The notes under the pieces: model-generated
Told to the model about the DNA's origin: nothing
Database searches by the model: none
The model's input: only the letters and a program-made list of their open reading frames with translations
Translations under genes and position numbers: made by a program
Shown here: in pieces, positions 51,100 to 59,824 of the stretch
Numbering within the stretch: position 1 is the stretch's first letter
How the letters are laid out: the number at the start of each line of letters is the position of its first letter
Assembly: GCF_035194505.1 (NCBI RefSeq)
Contig: NZ_CP136573.1
Location: 2,920,048-2,984,047 of the forward strand
Source of the DNA: Erythrobacter sp.
Lineage (GTDB): Bacteria; Pseudomonadota; Alphaproteobacteria; Sphingomonadales; Sphingomonadaceae
Direction: 5' to 3'
DNA: 64,000 nt

Positions 51100-52215
51100 T
51101 CACCCCCAGGGCGTGACGAGATATTTTTCGCCGGTCTTCATCTGGCGGTAGTCGGTGATTGCGGGCTTCTCCAGCATCCCTTCCAGCGTCACCTTCGCCT
51201 TGTAATGGCTGGCGAAAGTGGTGGTGAGGTTCGCCTGCACGCGGGCGCGCATCCGGCCTGCGGTCTCGAACCCGGCGCGCTGGAGGAAGGGGGTCAGCAG
51301 CCAGCCCGCAACGCACCATTGCAGGCCATAGGAAGCGGTCAGAATGGTCGGGTTCTGAAGATCGAGCCGGCCGTAGATATACATTTTCTTCTGCTGGTTC
51401 GAGCCATAGCGCGAGAACTCGCTCATCTGGGTGACCGCGACCTGCTCCATCGCCTTCAGAACGCCGTCCGAGGCCTGCCCGCCGCCGATCGGATCGAAGC
51501 CCAAGAACGCGCCGGTCTCAGCAATCGCGGCACGCAGGTCGGCCATGTAGCTGGGGGCGGAGCTATCGACCACATGGGTCGCGCCCTGCGCCTTGAGCAT
51601 CGCGACGTGCTCGGGCTTGCGGACGATGTTGACCAGCTTCATCCCGTCCTCGATGCAGATGCGGTTGAGCATCTGGCCGAGGTTGGAGGCGGCGGCCAAG
51701 TGGATGATCGCCGAATGGCCTTCCATCTTCGCGGTCTCGACAAAGCCCAGCGCAGTCATCGGGTTCACGAAGCTGGAGGCGCCAACTTCCGATGAATGCT
51801 CGCCGAGCGGCAGGCACATGAAGGCGTCAGCGATGGCATATTGGCTGAAGGCATGGCCCGGCACGCAGGCGACGCGCTGACCGATGAGAGCCTGCGCCAT
51901 GTCGCTCTCGCCCGCAGCGATCACCGTGCCAGCGCCTTCATTGCCCGCCGGAAGCCGCTGGCCGTGGCGAGCCTTGTTGCCGGTGAGGAACGGCTCGGGC
52001 ATGGTCGCGACGACCTTCCCGGGGGTGTATTCGGCGGTCTCGAAATCGGCTGCCGAGGTGAGGATCGCGAGGTCCGAGGGGTTGATCGGCGCGGCTTCCA
52101 TCTTGACCAGCACCTGATTGCCCTTGGGCGCGGGGAACTGGCTTTCCGCCACCTCCAGCGTCAGCTTGCCGTCGTCGGTCAGGGTGGTGAAGAGCTGCTT
52201 TCCGGTGGTGGTCAT
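51100..52215 (-). CDS. Zinc-independent medium-chain dehydrogenase/quinone-reductase-like protein
   Basis: 371 residues of the MDR superfamily. N-domain has VLVKMEAAPINPSDLAIL and GNEGAGTVIAAGE, the proton-relay region of quinone oxidoreductases; the Rossmann domain begins GHSAIIHLAAASNLGQML, an atypical nucleotide loop (AAASNLG instead of GAAGGVG). No zinc-binding cysteine/histidine set is present. It may reduce quinones or enoyl-type substrates with NAD(P)H; the actual substrate is unknown. It overlaps truA by 4 bp and so forms the 3' end of a fmt-truA-MDR operon, an odd companion for translation genes. Confidence 0.88.
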   Translation of the reverse strand: MTTTGKQLFTTLTDDGKLTLEVAESQFPAPKGNQVLVKMEAAPINPSDLAILTSAADFETAEYTPGKVVATMPEPFLTGNKARHGQRLPAGNEGAGTVIAAGESDMAQALIGQRVACVPGHAFSQYAIADAFMCLPLGEHSSEVGASSFVNPMTALGFVETAKMEGHSAIIHLAAASNLGQMLNRICIEDGMKLVNIVRKPEHVAMLKAQGATHVVDSSAPSYMADLRAAIAETGAFLGFDPIGGGQASDGVLKAMEQVAVTQMSEFSRYGSNQQKKMYIYGRLDLQNPTILTASYGLQWCVAGWLLTPFLQRAGFETAGRMRARVQANLTTTFASHYKAKVTLEGMLEKPAITDYRQMKTGEKYLVTPWG

Positions 52216-52973
52216 TGTTTATCCTCTCGCGAATCCGGGTAGGTTGCCTCGACGAAGTAGAGCCCATGCGGCGGCGCGTTAAGCCCCAAAGCACCGCGAT
52301 CCCGTGCCGCCAGCGCTTCGGCCATCCGGCCCTCGGGCCATGTGCCCGCGCCCACGAGCTTCAGGCACCCCACCATCGAGCGCACTTGATGATGCAGGAA
52401 AGAACGCGCGGCTGCGTGAATGTGGATTTCCTCGCCGACCTTTTCGACCCGCAGCTCGTCCAGCGACTTCACCGGATCGGCCGCCTGACAATGGACCGAG
52501 CGGAAGGTGGTGAAGTCATGCCGCCCCACCAGCGCCTGCGCCGCGCGGTGCATGGCCTCGGCGTCGAGCGGCTGGGCGACGTGCCACGCCCGGTCGCGCT
52601 GCAAGGTCAGCGGTGCGCGGCGATTGATGATGCGGTAGAGATAGCGCCGCCCGGTGCAGGAAAAGCGCGCGTGCCAGTCATCTGGCACCACCTCGCAATG
52701 CGTCACAGCGACCGGATCGGGGCGCAGCTGCGCGTTCAATGCTGCCATCAGCCGGAACGGATCGAAGGGCTTTTCGATATCGACATGACTGCGCATCGCC
52801 AGCGCATGCACGCCTGCATCGGTGCGCCCGGCAGAGTGCATGACGACGCTCTCGCCCGTGATCCGTTGCAGCGCGTCTTCAACCGATTGCTGCACGCTCG
52901 GCCCGTGAGACTGGCGTTGCAGCCCGAAGAACGGCGTGCCGTCGAATTCCAAGGTGAGGGCGAAGCGGGTCAA
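52212..52973 (-). CDS. truA: tRNA pseudouridine synthase A
   Basis: Makes pseudouridine at positions 38-40 of tRNA anticodon arms. 253 residues with FALTLEFDGTPFFGLQRQSH, the catalytic aspartate in SAGRTDAGVHALAMRSHVDI, RYLYRIINRRAP and FLHHQVRSMVGCLKLVG. Its start overlaps the fmt stop by 4 bp and its stop overlaps the MDR gene. Confidence 0.97.
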   Translation of the reverse strand: MTRFALTLEFDGTPFFGLQRQSHGPSVQQSVEDALQRITGESVVMHSAGRTDAGVHALAMRSHVDIEKPFDPFRLMAALNAQLRPDPVAVTHCEVVPDDWHARFSCTGRRYLYRIINRRAPLTLQRDRAWHVAQPLDAEAMHRAAQALVGRHDFTTFRSVHCQAADPVKSLDELRVEKVGEEIHIHAAARSFLHHQVRSMVGCLKLVGAGTWPEGRMAEALAARDRGALGLNAPPHGLYFVEATYPDSREDKQ

Positions 52974-53875
52974 GCGAGTGTCGTCCCCGCTTTGACCGCC
53001 CGCCCGCGCAGGAATTCGCTGCGCTCCATTGCGGGCTTGCCGGCGCGCTGGAGCCTCAGCGGCCGGATCGCGCCATGCCCGCAGGCGATGGTGAAGTCAT
53101 CGTCAAGTACGCTGCCGGGTGCTCCCGAACCCTCGACCATCTCGGCCAGCAACAGCTTCACGCGTTCCCCTTCCAGTTCGAACCATGCACCGGGGAAGGG
53201 CGCGAGGCCGCGGACAAGGCGCTCGATGACAGCGGCGTCTTGCGACCAGTCGATCTTGCCTTCCGCCTTGTCGATCTTGGGGGCGTAGATCGCCGCTGCA
53301 TCGTCCTGCACCTGCGGCGGGAAGGCGGAGAGGTCGGCGAGCACCGCCACCATCGCCGCAGCGCCCACCGCGCCCAGTTCAACAAACAGCTCGCCCGTCG
53401 TCTTGCGGTGGACCGGCACGGCGACCTTGTGCAGCATCGGCCCCGTATCGAGCCCCGCTTCCATCTGCATGATGGTGACGCCCGTCTCCGTGTCGCCCGC
53501 CATCACCGCACGGTGGATCGGTGCCGCCCCGCGCCAGCGCGGCAGCAGCGAGGCGTGGATATTGAGGCAGCCGCGTGCGGGCGCATCGAGCACGGCTTGC
53601 GGCAGGATCAACCCGTAGGCAGCGACCACCGCGATATCGGCGCCCAAGGCCGCGAATTCCGCCTGCGCCTGCGGGTTCCGTAAGGACACAGGCGAGCGGA
53701 CCGGCACGCCAAGACGCTCTGCCTCCACCTGCACGGGCGACGGCATCAGCTTCTTCCCCCGCCCCGCAGGACGCGGCGGCTGGGTGTAGACGCAGGCGAT
53801 CTCATGCCCGGCATCATGCAGCGCGGTCAGCGCCGGCACCGCGAATTCGGGCGTTCCCATGAAGATGATGCGCAT
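52970..53875 (-). CDS. fmt: Methionyl-tRNA formyltransferase
   Basis: Formylates initiator Met-tRNA using 10-formyl-tetrahydrofolate. 301 residues: RIIFMGTPEFAVPALTALHD, CVYTQPPRPAGRGKKL, VVAAYGLILPQAVLDAP, the catalytic segment LNIHASLLPRWRGAAPIHRA and GDTETGVTIMQMEAGLDTGP, then the OB-fold C-domain. First gene of fmt-truA-MDR, divergent from recR across 53 bp. Peptide deformylase, which removes the formyl group it adds, is encoded nearby on the other strand. Confidence 0.97.
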   Translation of the reverse strand: MRIIFMGTPEFAVPALTALHDAGHEIACVYTQPPRPAGRGKKLMPSPVQVEAERLGVPVRSPVSLRNPQAQAEFAALGADIAVVAAYGLILPQAVLDAPARGCLNIHASLLPRWRGAAPIHRAVMAGDTETGVTIMQMEAGLDTGPMLHKVAVPVHRKTTGELFVELGAVGAAAMVAVLADLSAFPPQVQDDAAAIYAPKIDKAEGKIDWSQDAAVIERLVRGLAPFPGAWFELEGERVKLLLAEMVEGSGAPGSVLDDDFTIACGHGAIRPLRLQRAGKPAMERSEFLRGRAVKAGTTLA

Positions 53876-53928
53876 AAGCTTTGCCCGGAGCCTTTGTGAA
53901 GCGAGCCGCAGCCCCTATCTCCCCCTCC

Positions 53929-54525
53929 ATGGCATCGCAAGAGATCGAGGCACTGAGTTCCGCGCTGGCCCGCCTGCCGGGCCTCGGACCGCGCTCGGCG
54001 CGGCGGGCTGTGCTGTGGCTCGTGAAGCACCGCGAGAGCGCGCTGCCCGCGCTGCTCGAAGCGCTTGCGGCGGTCTCCGAAACGCTGGTCGAATGCCATG
54101 TCTGCGGCAATGTCGACACCTCCGACCCTTGCGGCATCTGCGCCGATCCGCGCCGCGATGCGCGCTCGCTGTGCGTGGTCGAGGAAGTCTCGGATGTCTG
54201 GGCGCTCGACCGCGCGCGTCTCTTCCCGGGGCGCTATCATGTGCTCGGCGGCAGGCTTTCCGCGCTCGACGGTATCGGTCCGGAGGATCTCAATATCGCC
54301 GCCTTGCTTGGCCGGGTCGAGGGTGGAGAAATCGACGAGGTGGTGCTCGCCATGAATGCGACGCTCGAAGGCCAGACCACCGCGCATTACCTTGCTGAAA
54401 GGCTCGAGGCCTTTCCGCTGCGTGTGACCCAGTTGGCCCACGGCCTGCCGGTCGGCGGCGAGCTCGACTATCTTGACGAGGGCACGCTCGCCCAGGCCCT
54501 GCGCGCAAGGCGGCCGGTGGGGTGA
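53929..54525 (+). CDS. recR: Recombination protein RecR
   Basis: Part of the RecFOR pathway loading RecA on gapped DNA. 198 residues, the standard length: helix-hairpin-helix ALARLPGLGPRSARRAVLWL, a four-cysteine zinc finger CHVCGNVDTSDPCGIC, and the Toprim domain LCVVEEVSDVWALDRARLFP, GRYHVLGGRLSALDGIGPED, VVLAMNATLEGQTTAHYL. Start at 53929 chosen for the family N-terminus (SQEIEALSSALARLPG). Followed by def after 44 bp. Confidence 0.97.
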   Translation: MASQEIEALSSALARLPGLGPRSARRAVLWLVKHRESALPALLEALAAVSETLVECHVCGNVDTSDPCGICADPRRDARSLCVVEEVSDVWALDRARLFPGRYHVLGGRLSALDGIGPEDLNIAALLGRVEGGEIDEVVLAMNATLEGQTTAHYLAERLEAFPLRVTQLAHGLPVGGELDYLDEGTLAQALRARRPVG

Positions 54526-54569
54526 CGCAGTGCGTTGAATAAATCGCGCGCCTCGCTTACATGGCGCCC

Positions 54570-55145
54570 ATGGCTATCCGCGAAATCCTTGAAGTGCCGG
54601 ACTCCCGGCTGAAGACCATCTCGACCCCGGTTGAACCGCATGAGTTCAACGACGAGCTGCGTACGCTCGTCGAAGACATGTTCGAGACGATGTATGATGC
54701 CCCCGGCATCGGCCTTGCCGCGATTCAGGTTGGTGTGCCCAAGCGCGTGCTGGTGATCGATCTCCAGCCCGACGATCCGGATGCCGAGCCGGTCGAGTGC
54801 ACCGCGCACGGCGGCCACAAGCACACGCACCCCGCCACCAAGAAGGAACCGCGGGTTTTCATCAATCCCGTCATTCTCGATCCGGCGGCAGAGCTTTCGA
54901 CCTATCAGGAGGGCTGCCTCTCGGTCCCCGAGATTTACGCCGATGTCGATCGCCCGGCGACCTGCCGCGTGCGCTATCAGGATCTTGACGGCAACACCCA
55001 CGAGGAAGCGCTCGACGGGCTGATGGCGACCTGCCTGCAGCACGAGATGGACCACCTTGAAGGCATCCTCTTCATCGATCACCTCTCGCGCCTGAAGCGC
55101 GCGATGGTGCTGAAGAAGCTAGAGAAGATCCGCCGCGCAGCGTAG
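54570..55145 (+). CDS. def: Peptide deformylase
   Basis: Metalloenzyme removing the N-formyl group from nascent proteins. 191 residues with motif I GIGLAAIQVGV, motif II EGCLSVPEIYADV (cysteine ligand) and motif III QHEMDHLEGILFIDHLS (two histidine ligands and catalytic Glu). Between motifs I and II there is an extra histidine-rich loop (CTAHGGHKHTHPATKKEP). A second ATG 9 bp upstream (54561) is possible; MAIREILEVPD is the usual N-terminus. Confidence 0.96.
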   Translation: MAIREILEVPDSRLKTISTPVEPHEFNDELRTLVEDMFETMYDAPGIGLAAIQVGVPKRVLVIDLQPDDPDAEPVECTAHGGHKHTHPATKKEPRVFINPVILDPAAELSTYQEGCLSVPEIYADVDRPATCRVRYQDLDGNTHEEALDGLMATCLQHEMDHLEGILFIDHLSRLKRAMVLKKLEKIRRAA

Positions 55146-55355
55146 CTTTTTGCGAGGGCGCCTCCGCGCCTTCGTCGTCGGGGCTGTTCTTTCGCTTCGC
55201 TACAGGCCCCTGCGGCTCGCGCGCGTGCGCTCGCGGCCCTTTGGGCCGAAATCAGCGCCTTATCGTCTCCCCGGGCTTGACCCGGGGCCTCGCTTTCTTG
55301 GGATATCGCGCCTCGGCCACTAGCGTTCCCTATTCGTTCCGTGTAGGATAGTTGC
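55146..55355. repeat. def-rmuC spacer with GC-rich palindromic repeats
   Basis: The 210-bp non-coding gap holds a unit at 55264-55289 with the core CCCCGGGCTTGACCCGGGG, identical to the core in the serA-hisZ spacer, and a separate hairpin CGGCCC-TTT-GGGCCG at 55234-55248. Upstream of it the sequence alternates short GC-rich blocks typical of dispersed intergenic repeats. No coding frame is supported. Confidence 0.6.
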
Positions 55356-56783
55356 ATGGACCCCGCGATTCTCTCGATTCTCGCTCTCGTTGCCGGTCTT
55401 GCGATCGGCTGGTTCCTTGGCGCGCGCCCGCTGGCGGATTTGCGCGCGCGGCTGGTGGCGGCTGAGGCTGCCGGGGCCGAGCGGGAGGCGGAATTCAAGC
55501 GCGCCGTGGCCGAACTAGGCGAGGCGCGGATCGAAGTCGCGGCCTTGGGCGAACGTGCCGCGCGTGCCGATGGTCTTGCCGAACAGCTCGATGCGGCGCG
55601 CGAGGAAAATGCACGCTTCCGTGCCGAGCGGGCCGCGTTTGATGAACAGAAGCGCCTGCTTGAGGAATCGCGCTCCAATCTCCTCAAAGAGTTCGAGAAC
55701 ACCGGTGCAGCTGTGCTCGGCCGCGCGCAGGAAGCCTTTTTGAAGCGCGCCGAGGAACGCCTCGGCCATTCCGAAAAGGCGAGCGAGGAGAAGCTGAAGG
55801 CGCTGCTCGCTCCGGTTGGGGATCGGCTGAAAAGTTACGAAGAACAGGTCAAGGCGCTCGAGGAAAAGCGCGTCGATGCCTTCGGGCAGCTCGCGGGCGT
55901 TATCGAGGAAATGCGTAAAGGCCAGGACGAGGTGAAGCGCGAGGCGCAGCGGCTCGGCAATTCGCTCACCAATGCACCCAAGGCGCGCGGGCGCTGGGGG
56001 GAGCGGGCCTTGCAAAACCTGCTCGAACAGTGCGGGCTTGCCCAGCACACCGACTTCATCATGGAGCATTCGGTCGACACCGAGGACGGGCGGCAGCGGC
56101 CCGATGCGATCATCAATGTTCCGGGCCAGAAGAAGCTGGTGGTCGATTCCAAGGTGTCGTTGAACGCCTACCAGGCCGCCTTCGAGGCCGATGACGAAGC
56201 CGAACGCAAGCGGCACCTCGATCTCCACGCCAAGTCGATGCGCGGCCATGTCCAAACTCTGGGCGCGAAGAGCTACCAGAGCCAGTTTGAGGAAGCCCCC
56301 GATTATGTGATCATGTTCGTCCCCGGCGAACACTTCGTCACGGCCGCGCTGGAGGCCGACCCCGAGCTCTGGGATTTCGCCTTCGAGCGGCGCGTCTTGC
56401 TGGCAACGCCGACCAATCTTGTCGCCATCGCGCGCACCGTCGCGCAGGTGTGGCGGCAGGACGGGCTGGCGAAAGAGGCGCAGGAAATCGGCCGGATGGG
56501 CGCGGAACTCTATGACCGTTTGCGCGTGGCGAGCGAACATCTGAAGCGCGTCGGCGGCGGGCTTGAGAGCGCGGTCAACAACTACAACAAGTTTGTCGGC
56601 AGCTTTGAGCGCAATGTCCTCACCTCCGGGCGGCGGCTGGCAGACAAGGGCATCGAGATCGGCAAGCAGGCGATCGAGGATGTCCCGCTGGTCGAAAGCG
56701 CGCCGCGCTACAATGCGGCCGATGGAGATGCGGTCGAGGCCGAGTATCCTGCGCTCGAAGATCGCAAGGATGCGGCCGAGTAA
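55356..56783 (+). CDS. rmuC: DNA recombination protein RmuC
   Basis: 475 residues: an N-terminal membrane segment (ILSILALVAGLAIGWFLGA), a long coiled coil (about 30-200, rich in Ala, Glu, Arg, Leu), and the RmuC domain with GRWGERALQNLLEQCGLAQH, RPDAIINVPGQKKLVVDSKV and DYVIMFVPGEHFVTAALEAD, which has an endonuclease-like fold. RmuC limits inversion and rearrangement at repeats; its exact nuclease activity is unproven. Convergent with the SpoU methyltransferase gene, whose stop lies right next to its own. Confidence 0.94.
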   Translation: MDPAILSILALVAGLAIGWFLGARPLADLRARLVAAEAAGAEREAEFKRAVAELGEARIEVAALGERAARADGLAEQLDAAREENARFRAERAAFDEQKRLLEESRSNLLKEFENTGAAVLGRAQEAFLKRAEERLGHSEKASEEKLKALLAPVGDRLKSYEEQVKALEEKRVDAFGQLAGVIEEMRKGQDEVKREAQRLGNSLTNAPKARGRWGERALQNLLEQCGLAQHTDFIMEHSVDTEDGRQRPDAIINVPGQKKLVVDSKVSLNAYQAAFEADDEAERKRHLDLHAKSMRGHVQTLGAKSYQSQFEEAPDYVIMFVPGEHFVTAALEADPELWDFAFERRVLLATPTNLVAIARTVAQVWRQDGLAKEAQEIGRMGAELYDRLRVASEHLKRVGGGLESAVNNYNKFVGSFERNVLTSGRRLADKGIEIGKQAIEDVPLVESAPRYNAADGDAVEAEYPALEDRKDAAE

Positions 56784-57584
56784 TCAGCCTCCGGTCGCGG
56801 CCAGCACTTCGTAAGCCAGCACCGCGCCCGCCACAGCAGCATTGAGCGAATCCGCGCGGCCTTTCATCGGCATGGTGACGCGCAGATCGCAGGCGATCTC
56901 GTAACCTTCAGGGAGGCCCTGCGATTCGTTGCCGACCAGAATGAAGCACGGCGCCTGATAGGCCGCACTGCGATAGGGCACTGCATCGCGCAGGGAGGCA
57001 GCGACCAGCTGGCCTGTTCCGCTCCGTAGCCACGGCAGGAACTCTTCCCAACGCGCCTGCGCAACAGGCACGGTGAACACCGCCCCCATGCTGGCGCGAA
57101 CGGCCTCGGCGCTGAAGGGATCGGCGCAGTCGTCGATCAGGATCAGGCCTCCTGCGCCAACCGCATCGCCGGTTCGCAACATGGTGCCGAGATTGCCCGG
57201 GTCTCTGAGCGCCTGCGCCACCAGCCAGATCGGCGCGGCTGTGCGATCAAGCGCGGCGAGAGAGGTGTCCCATTCGTCGAACACGCCCGCCACGCTCTGG
57301 GCGTTTTCCTTGCCGGTGATCTTGGAGAGGATATCGGGCGTGGTGGTGATCACCTCGCCGCCCGCAGCCACCACCTCCGCCTCCAGCCGCGCCAGCAGAT
57401 CGTGGGAGCTGCGGCCCTCTGCCATCACCAGCATCTGCGGCAGGCGGCCGCAGGCCCGCGCATCCTCGAGCAGGCGCAGCCCCTCGACAAGGAATTGCCC
57501 GCTGCGCTTCCTGTGCTTCTTGTCGCGCAGGGACCGCAGGTACTTGACGGTCGGATTGGAAAAGCCGGTGATGTGACGCTGCAT
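56784..57584 (-). CDS. TrmH/SpoU-family RNA 2'-O-methyltransferase
   Basis: 266 residues. The N-terminal substrate-binding domain has SLRDKKHRKRSGQFLVEGLR; the SPOUT knot has motif 1 ALRDPGNLGTMLRTGDAVGA, motif 2 FILVGNESQGLPEGYEIACD and motif 3 LRVTMPMKGRADSLNAAVAG. This pattern fits the rRNA or tRNA 2'-O-methyltransferases that use S-adenosylmethionine; the modified site is not identifiable. 29 bp downstream of the HPr gene, same direction, so possibly the tail of that transcript. Confidence 0.92.
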   Translation of the reverse strand: MQRHITGFSNPTVKYLRSLRDKKHRKRSGQFLVEGLRLLEDARACGRLPQMLVMAEGRSSHDLLARLEAEVVAAGGEVITTTPDILSKITGKENAQSVAGVFDEWDTSLAALDRTAAPIWLVAQALRDPGNLGTMLRTGDAVGAGGLILIDDCADPFSAEAVRASMGAVFTVPVAQARWEEFLPWLRSGTGQLVAASLRDAVPYRSAAYQAPCFILVGNESQGLPEGYEIACDLRVTMPMKGRADSLNAAVAGAVLAYEVLAATGG

Positions 57585-57613
57585 GACGAGTGCTGGCTGA
57601 CGGCGGGGCCGCC

Positions 57614-57892
57614 TCAGTCCTCGCCGAAGCCGGCTTCGACCAGCGCGGCAAGCTCGGCCAGCACGCCCTCGGCGTTATCGCCCTCGACCAGCAGTTCGAT
57701 CGTGTCACCCTTGGCTGCGCCCAGCATCATCAGACCGAGGATCGATCCGCCTGCCGCGCTGTTGGGCGCCTTGCTGACGGTGACCTTCACGCCTGCAGGC
57801 AAGGCGGCAACCTGTCCCACGAACTTGGCGCTCGCCCGGGCATGCAGGCCCCGGCGATTGACGATGGTAATGGTCTTGCGTGCCTCCCCCAC
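57614..57892 (-). CDS. ptsH: HPr-like phosphocarrier protein
   Basis: 92-residue HPr of the nitrogen/carbon regulatory PTS. Active-site histidine in NRRGLHARASAKFVGQVAAL and the regulatory serine in SAAGGSILGLMMLGAAKGD, the site that HPr kinase phosphorylates. Both are intact, so the protein can take phosphate from enzyme I (not in the window) and from HprK encoded nearby. Gene order HprK, RapZ, EIIA, HPr is conserved in alphaproteobacteria. Confidence 0.94.
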   Translation of the reverse strand: MGEARKTITIVNRRGLHARASAKFVGQVAALPAGVKVTVSKAPNSAAGGSILGLMMLGAAKGDTIELLVEGDNAEGVLAELAALVEAGFGED

Positions 57893-57904
57893 GGCGGCTC
57901 CCCT

Positions 57905-58330
57905 TCAGGCCTCGGCCCTTGCGGGCGGGGCGTCCTGACCCAGCAACTCGCTAGCGATGGTGATGTAATTGCGACCGGCCATTTGCGCGGCGTGGACCGC
58001 GCCCGTCACGTCCATTGCCTTGCGTGCGCCGGCAAGGCGGATCAGCATCGGCAGGTTGATCCCCGCGATAACCTCGACATGCCCGGCCTCCAGCAGTGAA
58101 ATCGCAAGGTTCGAAGGCGTGCCGCCGAACAGATCGGTGAGGATGATGACGCCGCTGCCGGTGTCGACCGTGCCGATCGCCTGCGCGATATCCGCGCGGC
58201 GCTGTTCCATGTCATCATTGGGCCCGATGCAGACGGTGACGATACCATCCTGCGGGCCGACGACGTGTTCCATCGCCTCGACGAACTGGTCGGCGAGACG
58301 ACCGTGAGTAACCAGGATCAAGCCGATCAT
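57905..58330 (-). CDS. PTS EIIA component, mannose-family (EIIA-Man type)
   Basis: 141 residues. The phospho-accepting histidine is His9 in MIGLILVTHGRLADQFVEAM; GVIILTDLFGGTPSNLAISL and VEVIAGINLPMLIRLAGARK are characteristic of the EIIA-Man fold. In alphaproteobacteria this protein sits in a PTS without any sugar permease and serves regulation. Only HPr and EIIA are present here; no EIIB, EIIC or EIID is seen. 12 bp upstream of HPr. Confidence 0.94.
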   Translation of the reverse strand: MIGLILVTHGRLADQFVEAMEHVVGPQDGIVTVCIGPNDDMEQRRADIAQAIGTVDTGSGVIILTDLFGGTPSNLAISLLEAGHVEVIAGINLPMLIRLAGARKAMDVTGAVHAAQMAGRNYITIASELLGQDAPPARAEA

Positions 58331-58421
58331 GCGTGAATTTCGGTCCGTTAATTGCCCGCCGCGGCGCGGCCCTTACGCGTTTCCACCGAGCTGGACAATG
58401 CCAGACGTGGCGCTGGCCCTG

Positions 58422-59342
58422 CTAGCGTCGATCCCGCTCGATCTCGTCCGCTGCGCGCGAACCCAGATTGCGGTGCCGGACAGTGGGCGAAAATCCGGCG
58501 GCACGCAAGCTTTCAGCCATGGTTTCGGCTGTGTAGACCGAGCGGTGTCTCCCGCCGGTACAGCCGAAGGCGATGTGGACATAGGGTTTCCCCTGTGCGG
58601 CGTAACGCGGGAGCAGCACCAGCAGCAGATCGCGAATCCGCGCGAAGGCATCGGCAAAGGCAGGGTCGCGCCGGATGTGTTCGCCCACGGCCGCGTCCTG
58701 TCCGGTCAAATCGCGCAAGGCGGGCACCCAGTGCGGATTGTCGATGAAGCGCATGTCGAACACCAGATCAGCCAGCGGCGGCATCCCCCGTGCAAAGCCG
58801 AAGCTCGAGAGCGTCAGCGTCATCGCCGCCGTCTCGCCGGATTCGGGGGCGAAGAGCTGGCGGACATGGGCCTGCAGATCATTGCTGGTCATGGCCGAGG
58901 TGTCGATCATGATCTCGGCCCAGCGGCGCAGGGGTTCGAGCAGCTCGCGCTCGGCTGCGATGCCTTCCATCACCGGGCGCCCGGCAGCCATCGGGTGGCG
59001 GCGGCGGGTCTCGTTGTAGCGCCGCTCCAGCTCGCTGCCCGCGCAATCGAGGAACACGAAAGTGAGGGCGATATCCTCGCGCGCGGCAAGATCCTTCACT
59101 AGCGCGATGATGTCGGCGGGCACAAAGCCGCGGGTGCGCGAATCGAAGCCGATGGCGAGCGGCCCGCGCGCCTCGTCGGGCATGGCGACCAGGCGCTTGA
59201 GCAGGCGGACGGGGAAATTGTCCATCGTCTCCCACCCGAGATCCTCGAGCACGGCGAGCGCGGTGGATTTGCCTGCGCCCGAAAGGCCGGTGACCAGCAG
59301 CAGCCGTTGGGGCGCGCGGGGATTTTCGGGCGTATCCGTCAT
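58422..59342 (-). CDS. rapZ: RNase adapter protein RapZ (P-loop nucleotide-binding)
   Basis: 306 residues. Walker A in LLVTGLSGAGKSTALAVLED, ETMDNFPVRLL, Walker B-like VFLDCAGSELERRYNETRRR, and the RapZ C-terminal domain with PYVHIAFGCTGGRHRSVYTA. In enterobacteria RapZ controls amino-sugar synthesis by guiding RNase E to a small RNA; in alphaproteobacteria its partners are unclear. Starts 5 bp after hprK; a 91-bp gap separates it from EIIA. Confidence 0.95.
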   Translation of the reverse strand: MTDTPENPRAPQRLLLVTGLSGAGKSTALAVLEDLGWETMDNFPVRLLKRLVAMPDEARGPLAIGFDSRTRGFVPADIIALVKDLAAREDIALTFVFLDCAGSELERRYNETRRRHPMAAGRPVMEGIAAERELLEPLRRWAEIMIDTSAMTSNDLQAHVRQLFAPESGETAAMTLTLSSFGFARGMPPLADLVFDMRFIDNPHWVPALRDLTGQDAAVGEHIRRDPAFADAFARIRDLLLVLLPRYAAQGKPYVHIAFGCTGGRHRSVYTAETMAESLRAAGFSPTVRHRNLGSRAADEIERDRR

Positions 59343-59347
59343 GCGCG

Positions 59348-59824
59348 CTATTCTCGTCCCGAAGCGGCGGAAAGGGAAGGCGTATTTGCCGCCAGTCCAT
59401 GCAGCGCCAGCGCGGCCTCTGCCCGCTGGGCCGGGGCGATGGTTCCGGGATCGAAGGCGAGCACCGGCACATCCACCCCATCAATCCTGCGGGTGGGCAG
59501 AGGCGCAGAAGGCAGGCGCTCGCCCTGCGGTCCGCCCAATTCGAGCAGCAGCGCGACCGGAGCAGACGCAGCCGTTGCCATCCGCATCATGCCCACGCCG
59601 CGCACCTCGATCAGCCCGGCGATATTGGGCGGCGGAGAGGCAATAAGGGAATCGCTCGTCCGCTCCAGCGTCACCGCATCATCGCCGATCATCCCGGCGC
59701 CGCGATCGATCAGCGCCAGCGCAAGGCTCGACTTGCCGCTGCCCGGCGGCCCGGCGATCAGCAAGGCGCGCCCGCCAATCGCCACTGCGCTGGCTTGCAG
59801 GACAAGCGGGCCGGCCACGTTCAC
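59348..59824 (-). CDS. hprK: HPr kinase/phosphorylase, short alphaproteobacterial form
   Basis: 158 residues containing only the C-terminal kinase domain of HprK, as usual in alphaproteobacteria. P-loop in ALLIAGPPGSGKSSLALALI, GAGMIGDDAVTLER with the acidic pair, and IEVRGVGMMRM that matches the HprK signature EVRGLGI. It phosphorylates the regulatory serine on HPr. The GTG start at 59824 overlaps the chvG stop by 4 bp. Confidence 0.92.
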   Translation of the reverse strand: MNVAGPLVLQASAVAIGGRALLIAGPPGSGKSSLALALIDRGAGMIGDDAVTLERTSDSLIASPPPNIAGLIEVRGVGMMRMATAASAPVALLLELGGPQGERLPSAPLPTRRIDGVDVPVLAFDPGTIAPAQRAEAALALHGLAANTPSLSAASGRE

